A stretch of DNA of 64,000 nucleotides from Candidatus Sodalis pierantonius str. SOPE. Lineage in GTDB: Bacteria > Pseudomonadota > Gammaproteobacteria > Enterobacterales > Enterobacteriaceae. Position numbers and translations under genes: made by a program. Below, in pieces: positions 37,902-47,189 of this stretch. The number at the start of each line of letters is the position of its first letter. Position 1 is the first letter of the stretch. Where the stretch lies: assembly GCF_000517405.1 (NCBI RefSeq), contig NZ_CP006568.1, positions 3,162,001 to 3,226,000 of the forward strand, given 5' to 3'. The notes beneath the pieces are model-generated. The model had not been told where the DNA came from. It worked only from the letters and a program-made list of their open reading frames with translations, and searched no databases.

Positions 37902-38964
37902 CTAACAGGCGACCTGATCCTTGAGCGCCGGATAATCAGTATAGCCCTCTGCGCCGCGGGCATAGATGGTCTGCGGGTTGACCTCGTTTAGCGACGCCTG
38001 GCCGCGCAGGCGCTCCACCAAATCCGGGTTGGCGATATACAGTTTGCCGAACGCTACTGCCTCAGCGGCACCGGCGGCGACCGTGGCGGCAGCGCTTGCG
38101 CCGGTAAACCCTTCGTTGACGATTAAAGCGCCGTGGAAATGCTGCCGCAGCGTCGGCGCCAAGCGGTTGGGAAAGTCCAGCGCCTCACGGGCGAAGATGA
38201 AAGCCAGCCCGCACGCGTTTAATTCTCGCGCGACATAGCTGAACATCGCCTTGGGATCGGAATCACGCATGCTGTGGGTGTCCGACATCAGATTGAGATG
38301 CACCCCCACACGATCGGCGGGCCAGACGGTCAGCACCGCATCCACCGCCTCAAGCAAAAAGCGGGCGCGATTGGCTATCGAACCGCCGTAGCGATCGGTA
38401 CGCTGGTTGGAACCGTCATGCAGGAACTAATCGAAAAGATAGCCATTGGCCGCGTGCAGCTCCACGCCGTCAAAGCCGCTGCGCTTGGCATTTTCCGCCG
38501 CCTGCCGGTAATCCTCTACGATCCCGGCGATTTCGTCGGTTTCCAGCGCCCGCGGCGTAACATAGGTTTTTTGCGGACGGATAACCGAGACAAAGCCCTC
38601 CGGCGCAATTGCGCTGGGGGCGACCGGCCGTTCGCCGTCAAGGTAAAGGGGATCGGATATCCGCCCGACGTGCCAAAGTTGGCTGACGATTTTACCGCCG
38701 GCCTGGTGCACCGCCGCGGTCACTTTCGCCCACGCCTGAGTCTGCTCCTGCGACAAAATCCCCGGCGTATTGGGATAACCGACGCCCTGCGGCGACACCG
38801 ACGTCGCCTCGGTGAAAATCAACCCTGCGCTGGCTATAGTATTCCTGCGCCAGCGCCCCGGGCACGCGCTCGTCGTCGGCGCGCATCCGGGTGAGCGGGG
38901 CCATCACGATGCGGTTAGCCAGCTCGATAGCGCCAATCTTTATGGGTTCAAACAGTTCAGCCAT
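37902..38964 (-). pseudogene. NemA-like old yellow enzyme (FMN ene-reductase), broken
   Basis: Starts MAELFEPIKIGAIELANRIV, then MAPLTRMRAD, the signature N-terminus of this FMN TIM-barrel family. A frameshift near 38830 follows EYYSQ. The next piece (IFTEATSVSPQGVGYPNTPG ... FDGVELHAANGYLFD, with the HAANGY active-site region) meets TAG near 38428 where Gln is expected, and the rest (FLHDGSNQRTDRYGGSIANR) is open to TAG 37902. At least two lesions. E. coli has no such gene between cysA and cysM, so it is an accessory insertion in the cluster. Two tandem copies of a 19-bp segment surround its start. Confidence 0.87.
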
Positions 38965-38990
38965 GACTTACCAGTTCAGCCATGACTTAC
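38953..38990. repeat. Tandem 19-bp duplication at the start of the old-yellow-enzyme gene
   Basis: CAGTTCAGCCATGACTTAC occurs twice in succession (38953-38971, 38972-38990). It duplicates the start codon region and puts a second ATG upstream. Bases 38991-39227 up to cysA contain an inverted repeat (GACCCG...CGGGTC near 39190-39209) but no gene. Confidence 0.9.
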
Positions 38991-39227
38991 CTCGTTAAGG
39001 GGGATAGAGTGCCGATCGCTGACGCGACAGCCACCGGCCGCAACCCGCGTCAGGTTGGTTATTGATGAGATTTATTTCCTCACTATTAAGCCGCAAACGC
39101 CGCCGGGGGCTTTAACTGCACGGGCTTTTTCGATGTGAAATGCCGCGGCAGATCAACGGGTAACGGGCAACGGAACTTCGGCGGCGGACAGACCCGCGCA
39201 ACGCACGGGTCATGAAAAGAGGAGGCC

Positions 39228-40319
39228 TTAGGCGCTTTCGGCGAAGGCTATCGGTTGCAGGGCTTTATCGCCGGTGTAGAGGCGGGCGTTCTGGCCACCG
39301 AGGTAGCGACGATCGCCTCGTGCCGGCGTGCCGGCCGACTCCGTCGCCACCACCACCGTCAAAGGCTGCGGGTGCCAGCCCAGCGGTTGTACTACCAATT
39401 GCCAGTAGTGGCTGCGCGGACTGACATCAATGATTTGTACCGGCAACGGGCAGCGGGCGGTGGGTTTTTCGCTTAACGCCATTTCCCACGGCCGCAGGAA
39501 CAGCTCTACCTGCCCTTGATGAACCGGCGCGTAAGGCAACGGCCAATGGTACGGGCCGACAAAGAGCTCGGCGCCGCGGATTTCACCGTCCAGCCTGTTG
39601 ACCTCGCCCAGGAACTCCAGCACAAAACGGCTTGCCGGCTCGCGCCAAACCTCCTGCGGCGTTCCCACCTGTTCGATGTTGCCCTGGCTCATCACTACTA
39701 CCCGATCCGCCACTTCCATTGCCTCTTCCTGATCATGGGTGACAAACACGCTGGTGAACTTGAGCTCTTCGTGCAGCTGACGCAGCCAGCGGCGCAGCTC
39801 TTTACGCACCTGCGCATCCAGGGCGCCAAACGGCTCGTCGAGCAGCAGGATTTCCGGCTCCACCGCCAGCGCGCGCGCCAGCGCCACGCGCTGTTTTTGA
39901 CCGCCGGAAAGCTGGGAAGGATAGCGCGCGGCCAAATGGCCCAGTTGCACCATCTCCAGCAGGCTGGCGACTTTCTGTTTGATAACGGCACGCCCGGGAC
40001 GCTCCCGTCGCGGCAGGACCGTCAGACCGAAGGCGATATTTTCGGCGACGGTCATGTGGCGAAACAGGGCGTAGTGCTGGAACACAAACCCTACGTGGCG
40101 ATCGCGGGCGTGCACCCGGCTGACGTCTTTACCGCCGAAACGTAAATGGCCGCTATTATGGTGTTCCAGCCCCGCGATAATACGCAAAAGCGTTGTCTTG
40201 CCCGAGCCGGAAGGTCCCAATAGCGCCACCATCTCCCCGGCGTTGATATCCAACGAAATAGCGTTCAGTACTTTGCTGTTATCAAAAAACTTACTGACCT
40301 TATCGATCGCGATACTCAT
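39228..40319 (-). CDS. cysA: Sulfate/thiosulfate ABC transporter ATPase
   Basis: 363 aa from ATG 40319 (MSIAIDKVSKFFDNSKVLNA), chosen for the GGGGGA six bases upstream. Walker A LLGPSGSGKTTLL, Q-loop VFQHYALF, ABC signature LSGGQKQRVALARAL, Walker B ILLLDEPFGALD and H-loop VTHDQEEAME are all present, plus the C-terminal regulatory domain. It energises the CysU-CysW channel. Intact, although the periplasmic binding protein gene cysP of the same operon is broken. Confidence 0.95.
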   Translation of the reverse strand: MSIAIDKVSKFFDNSKVLNAISLDINAGEMVALLGPSGSGKTTLLRIIAGLEHHNSGHLRFGGKDVSRVHARDRHVGFVFQHYALFRHMTVAENIAFGLTVLPRRERPGRAVIKQKVASLLEMVQLGHLAARYPSQLSGGQKQRVALARALAVEPEILLLDEPFGALDAQVRKELRRWLRQLHEELKFTSVFVTHDQEEAMEVADRVVVMSQGNIEQVGTPQEVWREPASRFVLEFLGEVNRLDGEIRGAELFVGPYHWPLPYAPVHQGQVELFLRPWEMALSEKPTARCPLPVQIIDVSPRSHYWQLVVQPLGWHPQPLTVVVATESAGTPARGDRRYLGGQNARLYTGDKALQPIAFAESA

Positions 40320-40339
40320 TGAGATTCCCCCGGTTGAAG

Positions 40340-41188
40340 CTACGCTTGATGGCGCGCCAGGCGCCACTGCAGCCCGCTCTTCAAGCATAATGTCACAATC
40401 GCCATCAGGGTCAGCAGCGCGGCGGCGGTAAACGCGCCCACGGTGTTGTAATCCTGATGGAGTAATTCCACCTGCAGCGGCAGGGTATAGGTTTCACCGC
40501 GGATCGACCCCGACACCACCGATACCGCCCCAAACTCGCCGATGGCGCGGGCGTTGGTCAGGATGACGCCATACAGCAACGCCCAGCGGATATTGGGCAG
40601 CGTAACGCGGCGGAACATCTGCCAGCCGGATGCGCCCAGCAGAATGGCGGCTTCATCCTCCTCGCTGCCCTGACTGAGCATCACCGGCACCAGTTCGCGC
40701 ACTACAAATGGACAGGTGACGAATATCGTCACCAGCGCCATTCCCGGCCAGGAGAACATCAACTGTAAATTATGCTCGTCCAGCCAGCCGCCGAGGGGGC
40801 CGTTAGTGCCATAAAACAGCAGATACAACAGGCCCGCCACTACCGGGGAGACCGCGAACGGCACATCCATCAACGTCAGCAACAGTTGGCGGCCGCGGAA
40901 ATTGAACCGCGTCACCAACCAGGCCATTAACGTACCGAAAACCACATTGACCGGTACGGTTATCAGCGCAATCAGCACCGTAAGCCAGATGGCGTGCAGC
41001 ATGTCGCTATCGTTGAGATTGCGCCCCACCGCCGCCAGCCCTTCCGCCAGCGCGGTGGCGAAAATCGAAATCAGCGGCACCAGGAGCAACAGCAGCGAAA
41101 CCAGCGCGCCGAGGCCGATCAACAGCCATTTTCCCCACGGGAAAGGCGCGCGTGCGGCGCCGTTAAAGGCGGAGATATCCGTCATCAT
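40340..41188 (-). CDS. cysW: Sulfate/thiosulfate ABC permease CysW
   Basis: 282 aa (E. coli 291). Six-helix membrane protein; first helix GKWLLIGLGALVSLLLLLVP. The EAA loop that contacts CysA is in GSEEDEAAILLGASGWQMFR, followed by LPNIRWALLYG. Its ATG overlaps the cysU stop, and cysA starts 21 bp after its end. No lesion seen. Confidence 0.95.
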   Translation of the reverse strand: MMTDISAFNGAARAPFPWGKWLLIGLGALVSLLLLLVPLISIFATALAEGLAAVGRNLNDSDMLHAIWLTVLIALITVPVNVVFGTLMAWLVTRFNFRGRQLLLTLMDVPFAVSPVVAGLLYLLFYGTNGPLGGWLDEHNLQLMFSWPGMALVTIFVTCPFVVRELVPVMLSQGSEEDEAAILLGASGWQMFRRVTLPNIRWALLYGVILTNARAIGEFGAVSVVSGSIRGETYTLPLQVELLHQDYNTVGAFTAAALLTLMAIVTLCLKSGLQWRLARHQA

Positions 41189-42018
41189 TGCCCTCCCAAC
41201 CGGCGGCCAAAGCGTGATTGCAGCACATTAATGATAAACAGCAGCAGCAGCGACGCCGCCAGGATCACCGAGGCGATGGCGCTGGCCGCCGGGTAATCAA
41301 ACTCCTGCAGGCGGATAAAAATCATTAGCGAGGTGACCTCGGTCTTCCAGGCGATGTTGCCTGCGATAAAGATCACCACGCCAAATTCACCCAAGCTGCG
41401 GGTAAACGACAGTGCGGTTCCCGCCAGCAGCGCCGGCGCGACCTCCGGCAAAATGACGCGGCGAAACGTCTGCCAGTGCCCCGCGCCCAGGGTTTGGGCC
41501 GCTTCTTCATATTCCGACCCGAGCTCTTCGAGCACCGGCTGCACGGTGCGCACCACGAACGGGATGCTGGTAAAGGCCATCGCCACGGCGATGCCGAGCC
41601 AGGTATAGGAGACTTTGATGCCAAACTGGGCCAGCCAGCCGCCGTACCAGCCGGTCGTGGAAAATAGCGTGGCCAGCGTCAGACCCGCCACCGCGGTAGG
41701 CAGTGCGAACGGTAAATCCATCAGGCCATCTAACAGCGCACGGCCGGGAAAACGGTAGCGGGTGAGGATCCAGGCCATCAGCATGCCGAAAATCGCATTA
41801 AACAGCGACGCCACCCCGGCGCAGATTAACGTTATCTTATACGCCGCCAGCAGCTCCGGGCCGGTGATGACTTCCCAGTATTGCGACCAGCTCATCTGCG
41901 CCAGCTGCATGACCAGCGCGCTTAACGGCAGCAGCAGGATCAGGCAGACGAACAGCACGCTGCCGCCGAGGCTCAGGCCGAAGCCGGGCAGGACCCGTTT
42001 GGTGGTCATGGCCAGCAT
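41185..42018 (-). CDS. cysU: Sulfate/thiosulfate ABC permease CysU (CysT)
   Basis: 277 aa from ATG 42018 (MLAMTTKRVLPGFGLSLGGS), the E. coli length. Multi-helix permease with the EAA loop ELGSEYEEAAQTLGAGHWQT, then FRRVILPEVAPALL. The start overlaps the cysP stop (TAATG), the normal operon coupling, and the end overlaps cysW. Forms the channel with CysW. Intact. Confidence 0.95.
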   Translation of the reverse strand: MLAMTTKRVLPGFGLSLGGSVLFVCLILLLPLSALVMQLAQMSWSQYWEVITGPELLAAYKITLICAGVASLFNAIFGMLMAWILTRYRFPGRALLDGLMDLPFALPTAVAGLTLATLFSTTGWYGGWLAQFGIKVSYTWLGIAVAMAFTSIPFVVRTVQPVLEELGSEYEEAAQTLGAGHWQTFRRVILPEVAPALLAGTALSFTRSLGEFGVVIFIAGNIAWKTEVTSLMIFIRLQEFDYPAASAIASVILAASLLLLFIINVLQSRFGRRLGGQ

Positions 42019-43043
42019 TAGCGATGCCCCGCCGCCAGCAATCGGTCCAGTTCGCCGCCGCGGTCGAAATGCGTCGCCATAGCCGACGGCCAACCGCCGA
42101 ATCGATCTTCAACCCTGAATAGCCGGTTCGGCGGGAATTTGTTTTTGTTTGCCTTCATCATCTGCGTATCGTTATACCTGATAATAAAACCCGGCGATAA
42201 TGTGTTGCGCCGCCGGGCTATAGAGATAGTTGAGATAAGCCTTCGCCGCCTCGTCGGTCCCGTTTTTCTCCACATTCTTATCCACCCAGGCCACCGGAAA
42301 CTCCGCCAAGATATTCGTGGCCGGCACAATAACGTCATAATCGCCGGCGCCGCCTGATCGCGCAGGGTATTGACCTCCGACTCAAAACTTATCAACACAT
42401 CCCCCTGCCCGCGATCGACAAAGGTCGTCGTCGCGCCGTGCCCGCCGGTATCGAAGACCTCGACGTTGGCGAGAAATTTCTGCATCCAGGCGCGGGTTCG
42501 GGCGCGGTCGCCGTTAAACGCCTGCTCCATCACGCCCCAGGCGGCTAAATTAGGTATAGCGGCCATTCCCCGAGGTTTTCGGGTTGGGAAACACCAGCCG
42601 TACGCCGTCCCGGGCTAAATCGTTCCAGTCGTGGATCCCTTTGGGGTTTCCTTTGCGCACCAGAAACGCCATGGTCGAATAGTAAGGCGAACTCTAGTTA
42701 GGCAGGCGATCGCGCCAATCGGCGGCAATCAATTGGCCACGATCGTGCAGGATTTTCACATCGGTCACCTGATTGTAGATCACCACATCCGCCGGAAACC
42801 CCTGTTAGGATAGCCAGCGCCTGCCGGGACGATCCGACGTGCGACTGACGAATGGTCAGCGTGTCGCCGGGATGCGCCAGCTGCCATTGCGCGATTAAAG
42901 CCGGAGTTCAGGGCCGCGAACAGCTCGCGGGCCACGTCATAGGAGCTGTTGATCAATGCCGTGCCCTGCGCCGGTCCGCAGGCCAGCATCGCCGCCGCGA
43001 CATACCCGCGCACCACCCGGCCGGAAAAAAGCGTAAAGGTCAT
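42018..43043 (-). pseudogene. cysP: Thiosulfate/sulfate-binding protein, degraded
   Basis: ATG 43043 (MTFTLFSGRVVRGYVAAAML) begins a signal-peptide-like segment, then INSSYDVARELFAALN as in CysP. Frameshifts near 42905, 42800, 42565 and 42355 and an in-frame TAG near 42695 break it. Pieces in other frames are recognisable: VEVFDTGGHGATTTFVDRGQ then GDVLISFESEV, and the C-terminus RVEDRFGGWPSAMATHFDRG. The preceding region to yfeY (43044-43302) has no gene. A separate binding protein such as Sbp, if present elsewhere, could still serve the CysUWA core. Confidence 0.92.
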
Positions 43044-43302
43044 AAGGTGTCCTTTGGTGAAGGACAAAAAAGCCGCCCCGATAGCCTTACAGTTTATTTA
43101 TAACGGAGGGATAACCCGTAACGCTTTTATATATCGATTGGTGATTTACAAGTCTCAAAAAGCATAAGGCTGGGGGCGCGGCCGCCAAGACAAAGCCGCG
43201 AAGCGCGCGTCAGGGGGGATGTGCGCCCCTTTATAGACAGCGTCATACAACGCCATACAGCGTCGCCCGGCGGGCAAGGCTCTGAAAGGGGCCAGGGGGG
43301 CG

Positions 43303-43721
43303 TTAGCGCGTGGCGGACGCACGCCAGATGATTTTGCTCACCTGCCAGGTTTGCAGCTGATCGTCAGCCGGCATCAGCGATTCAGGACCGTGCCAGATGC
43401 CCTTAAATACGTAACTGACGTGGCCGCTTTGCGGGGCCTGACATACCACCGCCTCGCGATCCTCGCCGCTGCCCTTGTGGCAGGCACCATAGGCTTTCTG
43501 ATAAACAGCGTTAAACAGCGTACCGATCTTGACGCCCCAGGCGCTTTCGATGGCGTCATTGGCGTGGCGGCGGTAATGTCACCGACGTCCTGATCGCTCA
43601 CCTTGCGGCTTTCGCCGAACCAATGGAAAGGGAAAAAGCTTGACCAGGAAAGGTCGGATAGCGTCGAGCACCCGGCCAGCAGGAGCGGCAGTCCAATGAT
43701 TAACGGACGGAACGACTTCAT
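43303..43721 (-). pseudogene. yfeY: YfeY-like lipoprotein, internal deletion and frameshift
   Basis: ATG 43721 follows AAGGAG. The lipoprotein signal peptide MKSFRPLIIGLPLLLAGCST has its lipobox LAGC at residues 16-19, then FHWFGESRKVSDQDVGDITA, like the E. coli sigma-E-regulated lipoprotein YfeY. The middle ~60 residues are missing and the C-terminal part is in another frame, ending WQVSKIIWRASATR at TAA 43303. Gene order (yfeY next to ypeA) is as in E. coli. Confidence 0.78.
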
Positions 43722-43737
43722 CATTTCTCCTTGTAGT

Positions 43738-43891
43738 TTGAAACCGACGCCGGCTCGCTGGCGCTGCATATCGCGCCGGACGGTCGGCACGGGGCCGATA
43801 TCTCCCCCGACGATCTCATTATCGTCAGCGGTAGGCTGCATAAAGGCCCGCAGGGGACGTCGGTGGAAGTTGAGCAACTGCAAAAACAATA
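43738..43891 (+). pseudogene. Possible 3' remnant of an unidentified gene on the plus strand
   Basis: Between yfeY and ypeA a plus-strand frame reads ETDAGSLALHIAPDGRHGAD, then ISPDDLIIVSGRLHKGPQGT and ends SVEVEQLQKQ with TAA. It has the composition of real protein but no start codon. Not identified. It may be coincidence. Confidence 0.22.
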
Positions 43892-43940
43892 ATCGCGCGA
43901 CGCGACACCGCGGCGGGAGGGCCGCCGGTGTCGCGCCGCT

Positions 43941-44366
43941 TTAATACTCCTGATCCTCAATAAGCCGTTTGCCCAGCAATACGCTATCTTGCATTTCGTA
44001 TCCCAGCTTTTCGTACATGTTAATCACCGCGTCGTTTTCGCCGCGCACCATCAGATTGATTTTTGGACAGCCGCGGGCAATCAATTTTTTCTCCAGCCGG
44101 CTTATTAACGCATTGGCGATACCGCGGCCGCGATAATCCGGGTGCACCCCCAGGTAGTAGGCAGAGCCGCGGTGGCCGTCATAACCGCCCATCACCGACC
44201 CCACCACTTCCCCGGCCACTTCCGCCACCAGAAAAAGATCGGGATCATGGTTCAGCTTACGCTCAATATCCATTTCGGGATCGTTCCACGATCGCAACAA
44301 ATCGCAGCGTTCCCATAGCGTAATGACCTCTTCAAAATCGTCATGACGAAATACTCGAATTTCCAT
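43941..44366 (-). CDS. ypeA: YpeA GNAT-family acetyltransferase
   Basis: 141 aa, the E. coli length. Begins MEIRVFRHDDFEEVITLWER; the acetyl-CoA binding region is YYLGVHPDYRGRGIANALIS (motif R-G-x-G-x-A) and the C-terminal half has MYEKLGYE. Substrate unknown. Intact. In E. coli amiA follows before hemF; here amiA is absent and 44367-44631 is a plain divergent intergenic region. Confidence 0.9.
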   Translation of the reverse strand: MEIRVFRHDDFEEVITLWERCDLLRSWNDPEMDIERKLNHDPDLFLVAEVAGEVVGSVMGGYDGHRGSAYYLGVHPDYRGRGIANALISRLEKKLIARGCPKINLMVRGENDAVINMYEKLGYEMQDSVLLGKRLIEDQEY

Positions 44367-44631
44367 AATTGCCGCCGCCGCTACAGAGTAATGAATGATT
44401 CAACTGATTATCACGTTATTTGCGATGAAGGCAAATAACTCCGGCGCGGTTTATGACTCTTTCGCGCGCTTTCGCTCGAAATCCCCTCTCTTTCAACGTC
44501 GTTTACCTCCGCCCAGGCGTCCACGCCGCGCCTAAGCGCCGTTTTGGCCCGCAACGGTTAGTGTTACGGCCCCGCCGGCGTTATACTGGCGTGGCTTCAC
44601 CTTTTCGCCGCTTACATACAGGGATTTAGCG

Positions 44632-45543
44632 ATGGAACAACCGGATATCGAACACATCAATGCCTATCTTCTTGGGCTGCAGGAGACGATTTGCGCTGCA
44701 CTGACCGCCGCCGACGGCGGCGCCGTTTTCCATGAGGATCTCTGGCAGCGCGCCGAGGGCGGCGGACGGACGCGAGTACTGCGCCAGGGCCGGGTCTTCG
44801 AGCAGGCCGGGGTGAATTTCTCGCGGGTGTATGGCGGCGCCCTGCCGGCCTCCGCCACCGCCCACCGACCGGAACTGGCTGGAAGATCGTATCAAGCCAT
44901 GGGCGTGTCGCTGGTCGTGCATCCGGAAAATCCTTTCGTCCCCACCAGCCACGCCAATGTGCGCTTTTTTATCGCCGAGAAACCGGGCACGGCACCCATC
45001 TGGTGGTTTGGCGGCGGTTTCGACCTGACGCCGTTTTACGGCTTTCACGAAGATGCCGTGCACTGGCACCGCACGGCGCAAGCGCTCTGCCTGCCGTTCA
45101 GCGGCGACGTCTACCCCCGCTACAAACGCTGGTGCGATGACTATTTTTTTCTCAGGCACCGCAACGAAGCGCGCGGTATCGGCGGGCTGTTTTTCGATGA
45201 TTTGAATACCCCCGATTTTCACCAGGCCTTCGCCTTTGCCCGCGCCGTCGGCCAGGGCTATCTGGACGCTTATTTGCCCATCGTCGAACGGCGCAAGTCC
45301 CATACCTGGGGCGAACGCGAGCGGCAGTTCCAGCTCTATCGCCGCGGCCGCTATGTCGAGTTCAATCTGGTGTGGGATCGCGGCACGTTATTCGGTCTGC
45401 AATCGGGCGGCCGCACCGAGTCTATTCTGATGTCGATGCCGCCGCTGGCCCGCTGGGAATATCATCACGAGCCGGCGCCCAATAGCCCTGAAGCCGCGCT
45501 ATATCGCGACTTTTTGCCGGTCCGCGACTGGCTGCAGGAGTAA
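44632..45543 (+). CDS. hemF: Oxygen-dependent coproporphyrinogen III oxidase
   Basis: 303 aa (E. coli 299). Converts coproporphyrinogen III to protoporphyrinogen IX in heme synthesis, using O2. Family motifs are visible: RVYGGALPAS, VHPENPFVPTSHANVRFF, WWFGGGFDLTPFYGF with HEDAVHWHR, KRWCDDYFFLRHRNEARGIG and YVEFNLVWDRGTLFGLQSGG. Start ATG 44632 with AGGGA upstream. Intact, with the next gene 4 bp downstream. Confidence 0.96.
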   Translation: MEQPDIEHINAYLLGLQETICAALTAADGGAVFHEDLWQRAEGGGRTRVLRQGRVFEQAGVNFSRVYGGALPASATAHRPELAGRSYQAMGVSLVVHPENPFVPTSHANVRFFIAEKPGTAPIWWFGGGFDLTPFYGFHEDAVHWHRTAQALCLPFSGDVYPRYKRWCDDYFFLRHRNEARGIGGLFFDDLNTPDFHQAFAFARAVGQGYLDAYLPIVERRKSHTWGERERQFQLYRRGRYVEFNLVWDRGTLFGLQSGGRTESILMSMPPLARWEYHHEPAPNSPEAALYRDFLPVRDWLQE

Positions 45544-45547
45544 CGCC

Positions 45548-45991
45548 ATGGAAATCTGGGTGGATGCCGATGCCTGTCCCCGGGTGATTAAAGACATTCT
45601 GTTTCGCGCCGCCGGGCAGCATGAAATACAGGTCACGCTGGTGGCCAATCAATCGCTGCAAGTGCCGCCGTCACGCTTTATCCGCACCTTGCGGGTGGCC
45701 GCCGGTTTCGACGTGGCGGACAATGAAATCGTCAAACGCGCCGCCGCGGGCGATCTGGTCATTACCGCCGACATTCCGCTGGCGGCGGAAGTGCTGGCGA
45801 AGGGCGCGCTGGCGCTTAATCCGCGCGGCGAGCTTTATCAGCAGGCTACGATTCGCGAAAAACTGACCCTACGGGATTTTATGGACACGCTACGCGGCAG
45901 CGGCATACAGACGGGCGGTCCGCCGCCGCTCGGGCAGCGAGAACGCCAGGAATTTGCGCGTCAGTTGGATAAATGGCTGCATCAGGTTTGA
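45548..45991 (+). CDS. UPF0178 (YaiI/YqxD) family protein
   Basis: 147 aa. N-terminus MEIWVDADACPRVIKDILFR is the signature of this family, with conserved Asp residues suggesting a metal-dependent PIN/NYN-like nuclease fold; the activity is not established. Other conserved stretches are AAGDLVITADIPLAAEVLAK and ALALNPRGELY. Starts 4 bp after hemF, so likely co-transcribed. Intact. 45992-46223 is an AT-rich gap containing the talA promoter region. Confidence 0.9.
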   Translation: MEIWVDADACPRVIKDILFRAAGQHEIQVTLVANQSLQVPPSRFIRTLRVAAGFDVADNEIVKRAAAGDLVITADIPLAAEVLAKGALALNPRGELYQQATIREKLTLRDFMDTLRGSGIQTGGPPPLGQRERQEFARQLDKWLHQV

Positions 45992-46223
45992 ACGCGACGC
46001 GAATATATAGCACTCTTTCACAATTATTTATGATACGATAAAGTAGATTATTGACCTTACGCGACAGCGCCCCCCCGGACGCTGCCTTCTGCGCGGCCAT
46101 CGATTAGGGTCATCATAATAATCAGAAAAAGCGTATTTCATTCTACGTCTTGTTGATGCAGTGTTATCCTAAAGTTAACCGTCACTTATGCGGGTGATAG
46201 TATTCAATTCATGGAGTAGAGAA

Positions 46224-47174
46224 ATGAACCAGTTAGAAGGTCTGAAACAATTCACCACCGTCGTGGCCGACAGCGGAGACATCGAGTCCATCCGTCATTA
46301 CACACCGCAAGATGCCACCACCAATCCATCCCTGATCCTGAAAGCCGCCAGCCTCACCGCCTATCAGCCGCTGTTTGAAGACGCGCTGGCCTACGCCCGC
46401 AAGCAGGGCGGCACCCGTGAAACCCAGATTATTAACGCCAGCGACAAATTAGCGGTCAATATCGGCGTGGAAATTCTGAAAAGCGTGCCTGGACGTGTCT
46501 CTACCGAAGTGGATGCGCGCCTCTCCTTCACTCGCGGCATGTGTGTCGCCAAGGCCCGTAAACTGGTGGCCCTCTATCAGGAACAGGGTATTGATAAATC
46601 CCGTATTCTCATTAAGCTTGCTTCCACCTGGGAAGGGATTCAAGCCGCGGAAGAGCTGGAAAAAGAAGGCATTAACTGTAATCTGACGCTGCTATTCTCC
46701 TTTGCGCAGGCACGCGCCTGCGCCGAAGCGGGCGTGTATCTGATTTCGCCGTTTGTCGGCCGCATTTACGACTGGTATAACCAGCGTAAACCGCTCGATC
46801 CGTACGTGGTCGACGAGGATCCGGGCGTGGTGTCGGTGCGCAAAATCTATGATTATTATAAACAGCACCGTTATCAGACCGTTATCATGGGCGCCAGCTT
46901 CCGTAAAGTGGAACAGATTCTGGCGCTGGCCGGCTGCGATCGCCTGACCATTTCCCCAGCCCTGCTGGAAGAGCTGCACAAAGGCGATGGGCGCGTTGAG
47001 CGTAAACTGTCTCCCTCTACCGAAGGTTTTCATCAGCCGGCGCCGCTGTCTGAATCGGAATTCCGCTGGGAACACAACCAGGATGCGATGGCCGTGGACA
47101 AACTGGCCGAAGGCATCCGCCAGTTCGCGGTTGACCAACAAAGCCTGGAAGATCTTTTGGTGGCAAAACTGTAA
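46224..47174 (+). CDS. talA: Transaldolase A
   Basis: 316 aa, same length as E. coli TalA; ATG 46224 (MNQLEGLKQFTTVVADSGDI) has GGAG seven bases upstream, an upstream in-frame GTG does not. Moves a dihydroxyacetone unit between sugar phosphates in the pentose phosphate pathway. Schiff-base Lys is in RILIKLASTWEG; other signatures are DATTNPSLILKA and NCNLTLLFSFAQARACAEAG. Fifteen bp before tktB, as in E. coli. Intact. Confidence 0.96.
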   Translation: MNQLEGLKQFTTVVADSGDIESIRHYTPQDATTNPSLILKAASLTAYQPLFEDALAYARKQGGTRETQIINASDKLAVNIGVEILKSVPGRVSTEVDARLSFTRGMCVAKARKLVALYQEQGIDKSRILIKLASTWEGIQAAEELEKEGINCNLTLLFSFAQARACAEAGVYLISPFVGRIYDWYNQRKPLDPYVVDEDPGVVSVRKIYDYYKQHRYQTVIMGASFRKVEQILALAGCDRLTISPALLEELHKGDGRVERKLSPSTEGFHQPAPLSESEFRWEHNQDAMAVDKLAEGIRQFAVDQQSLEDLLVAKL

Positions 47175-47189
47175 CCTTTGGAGCATCTA

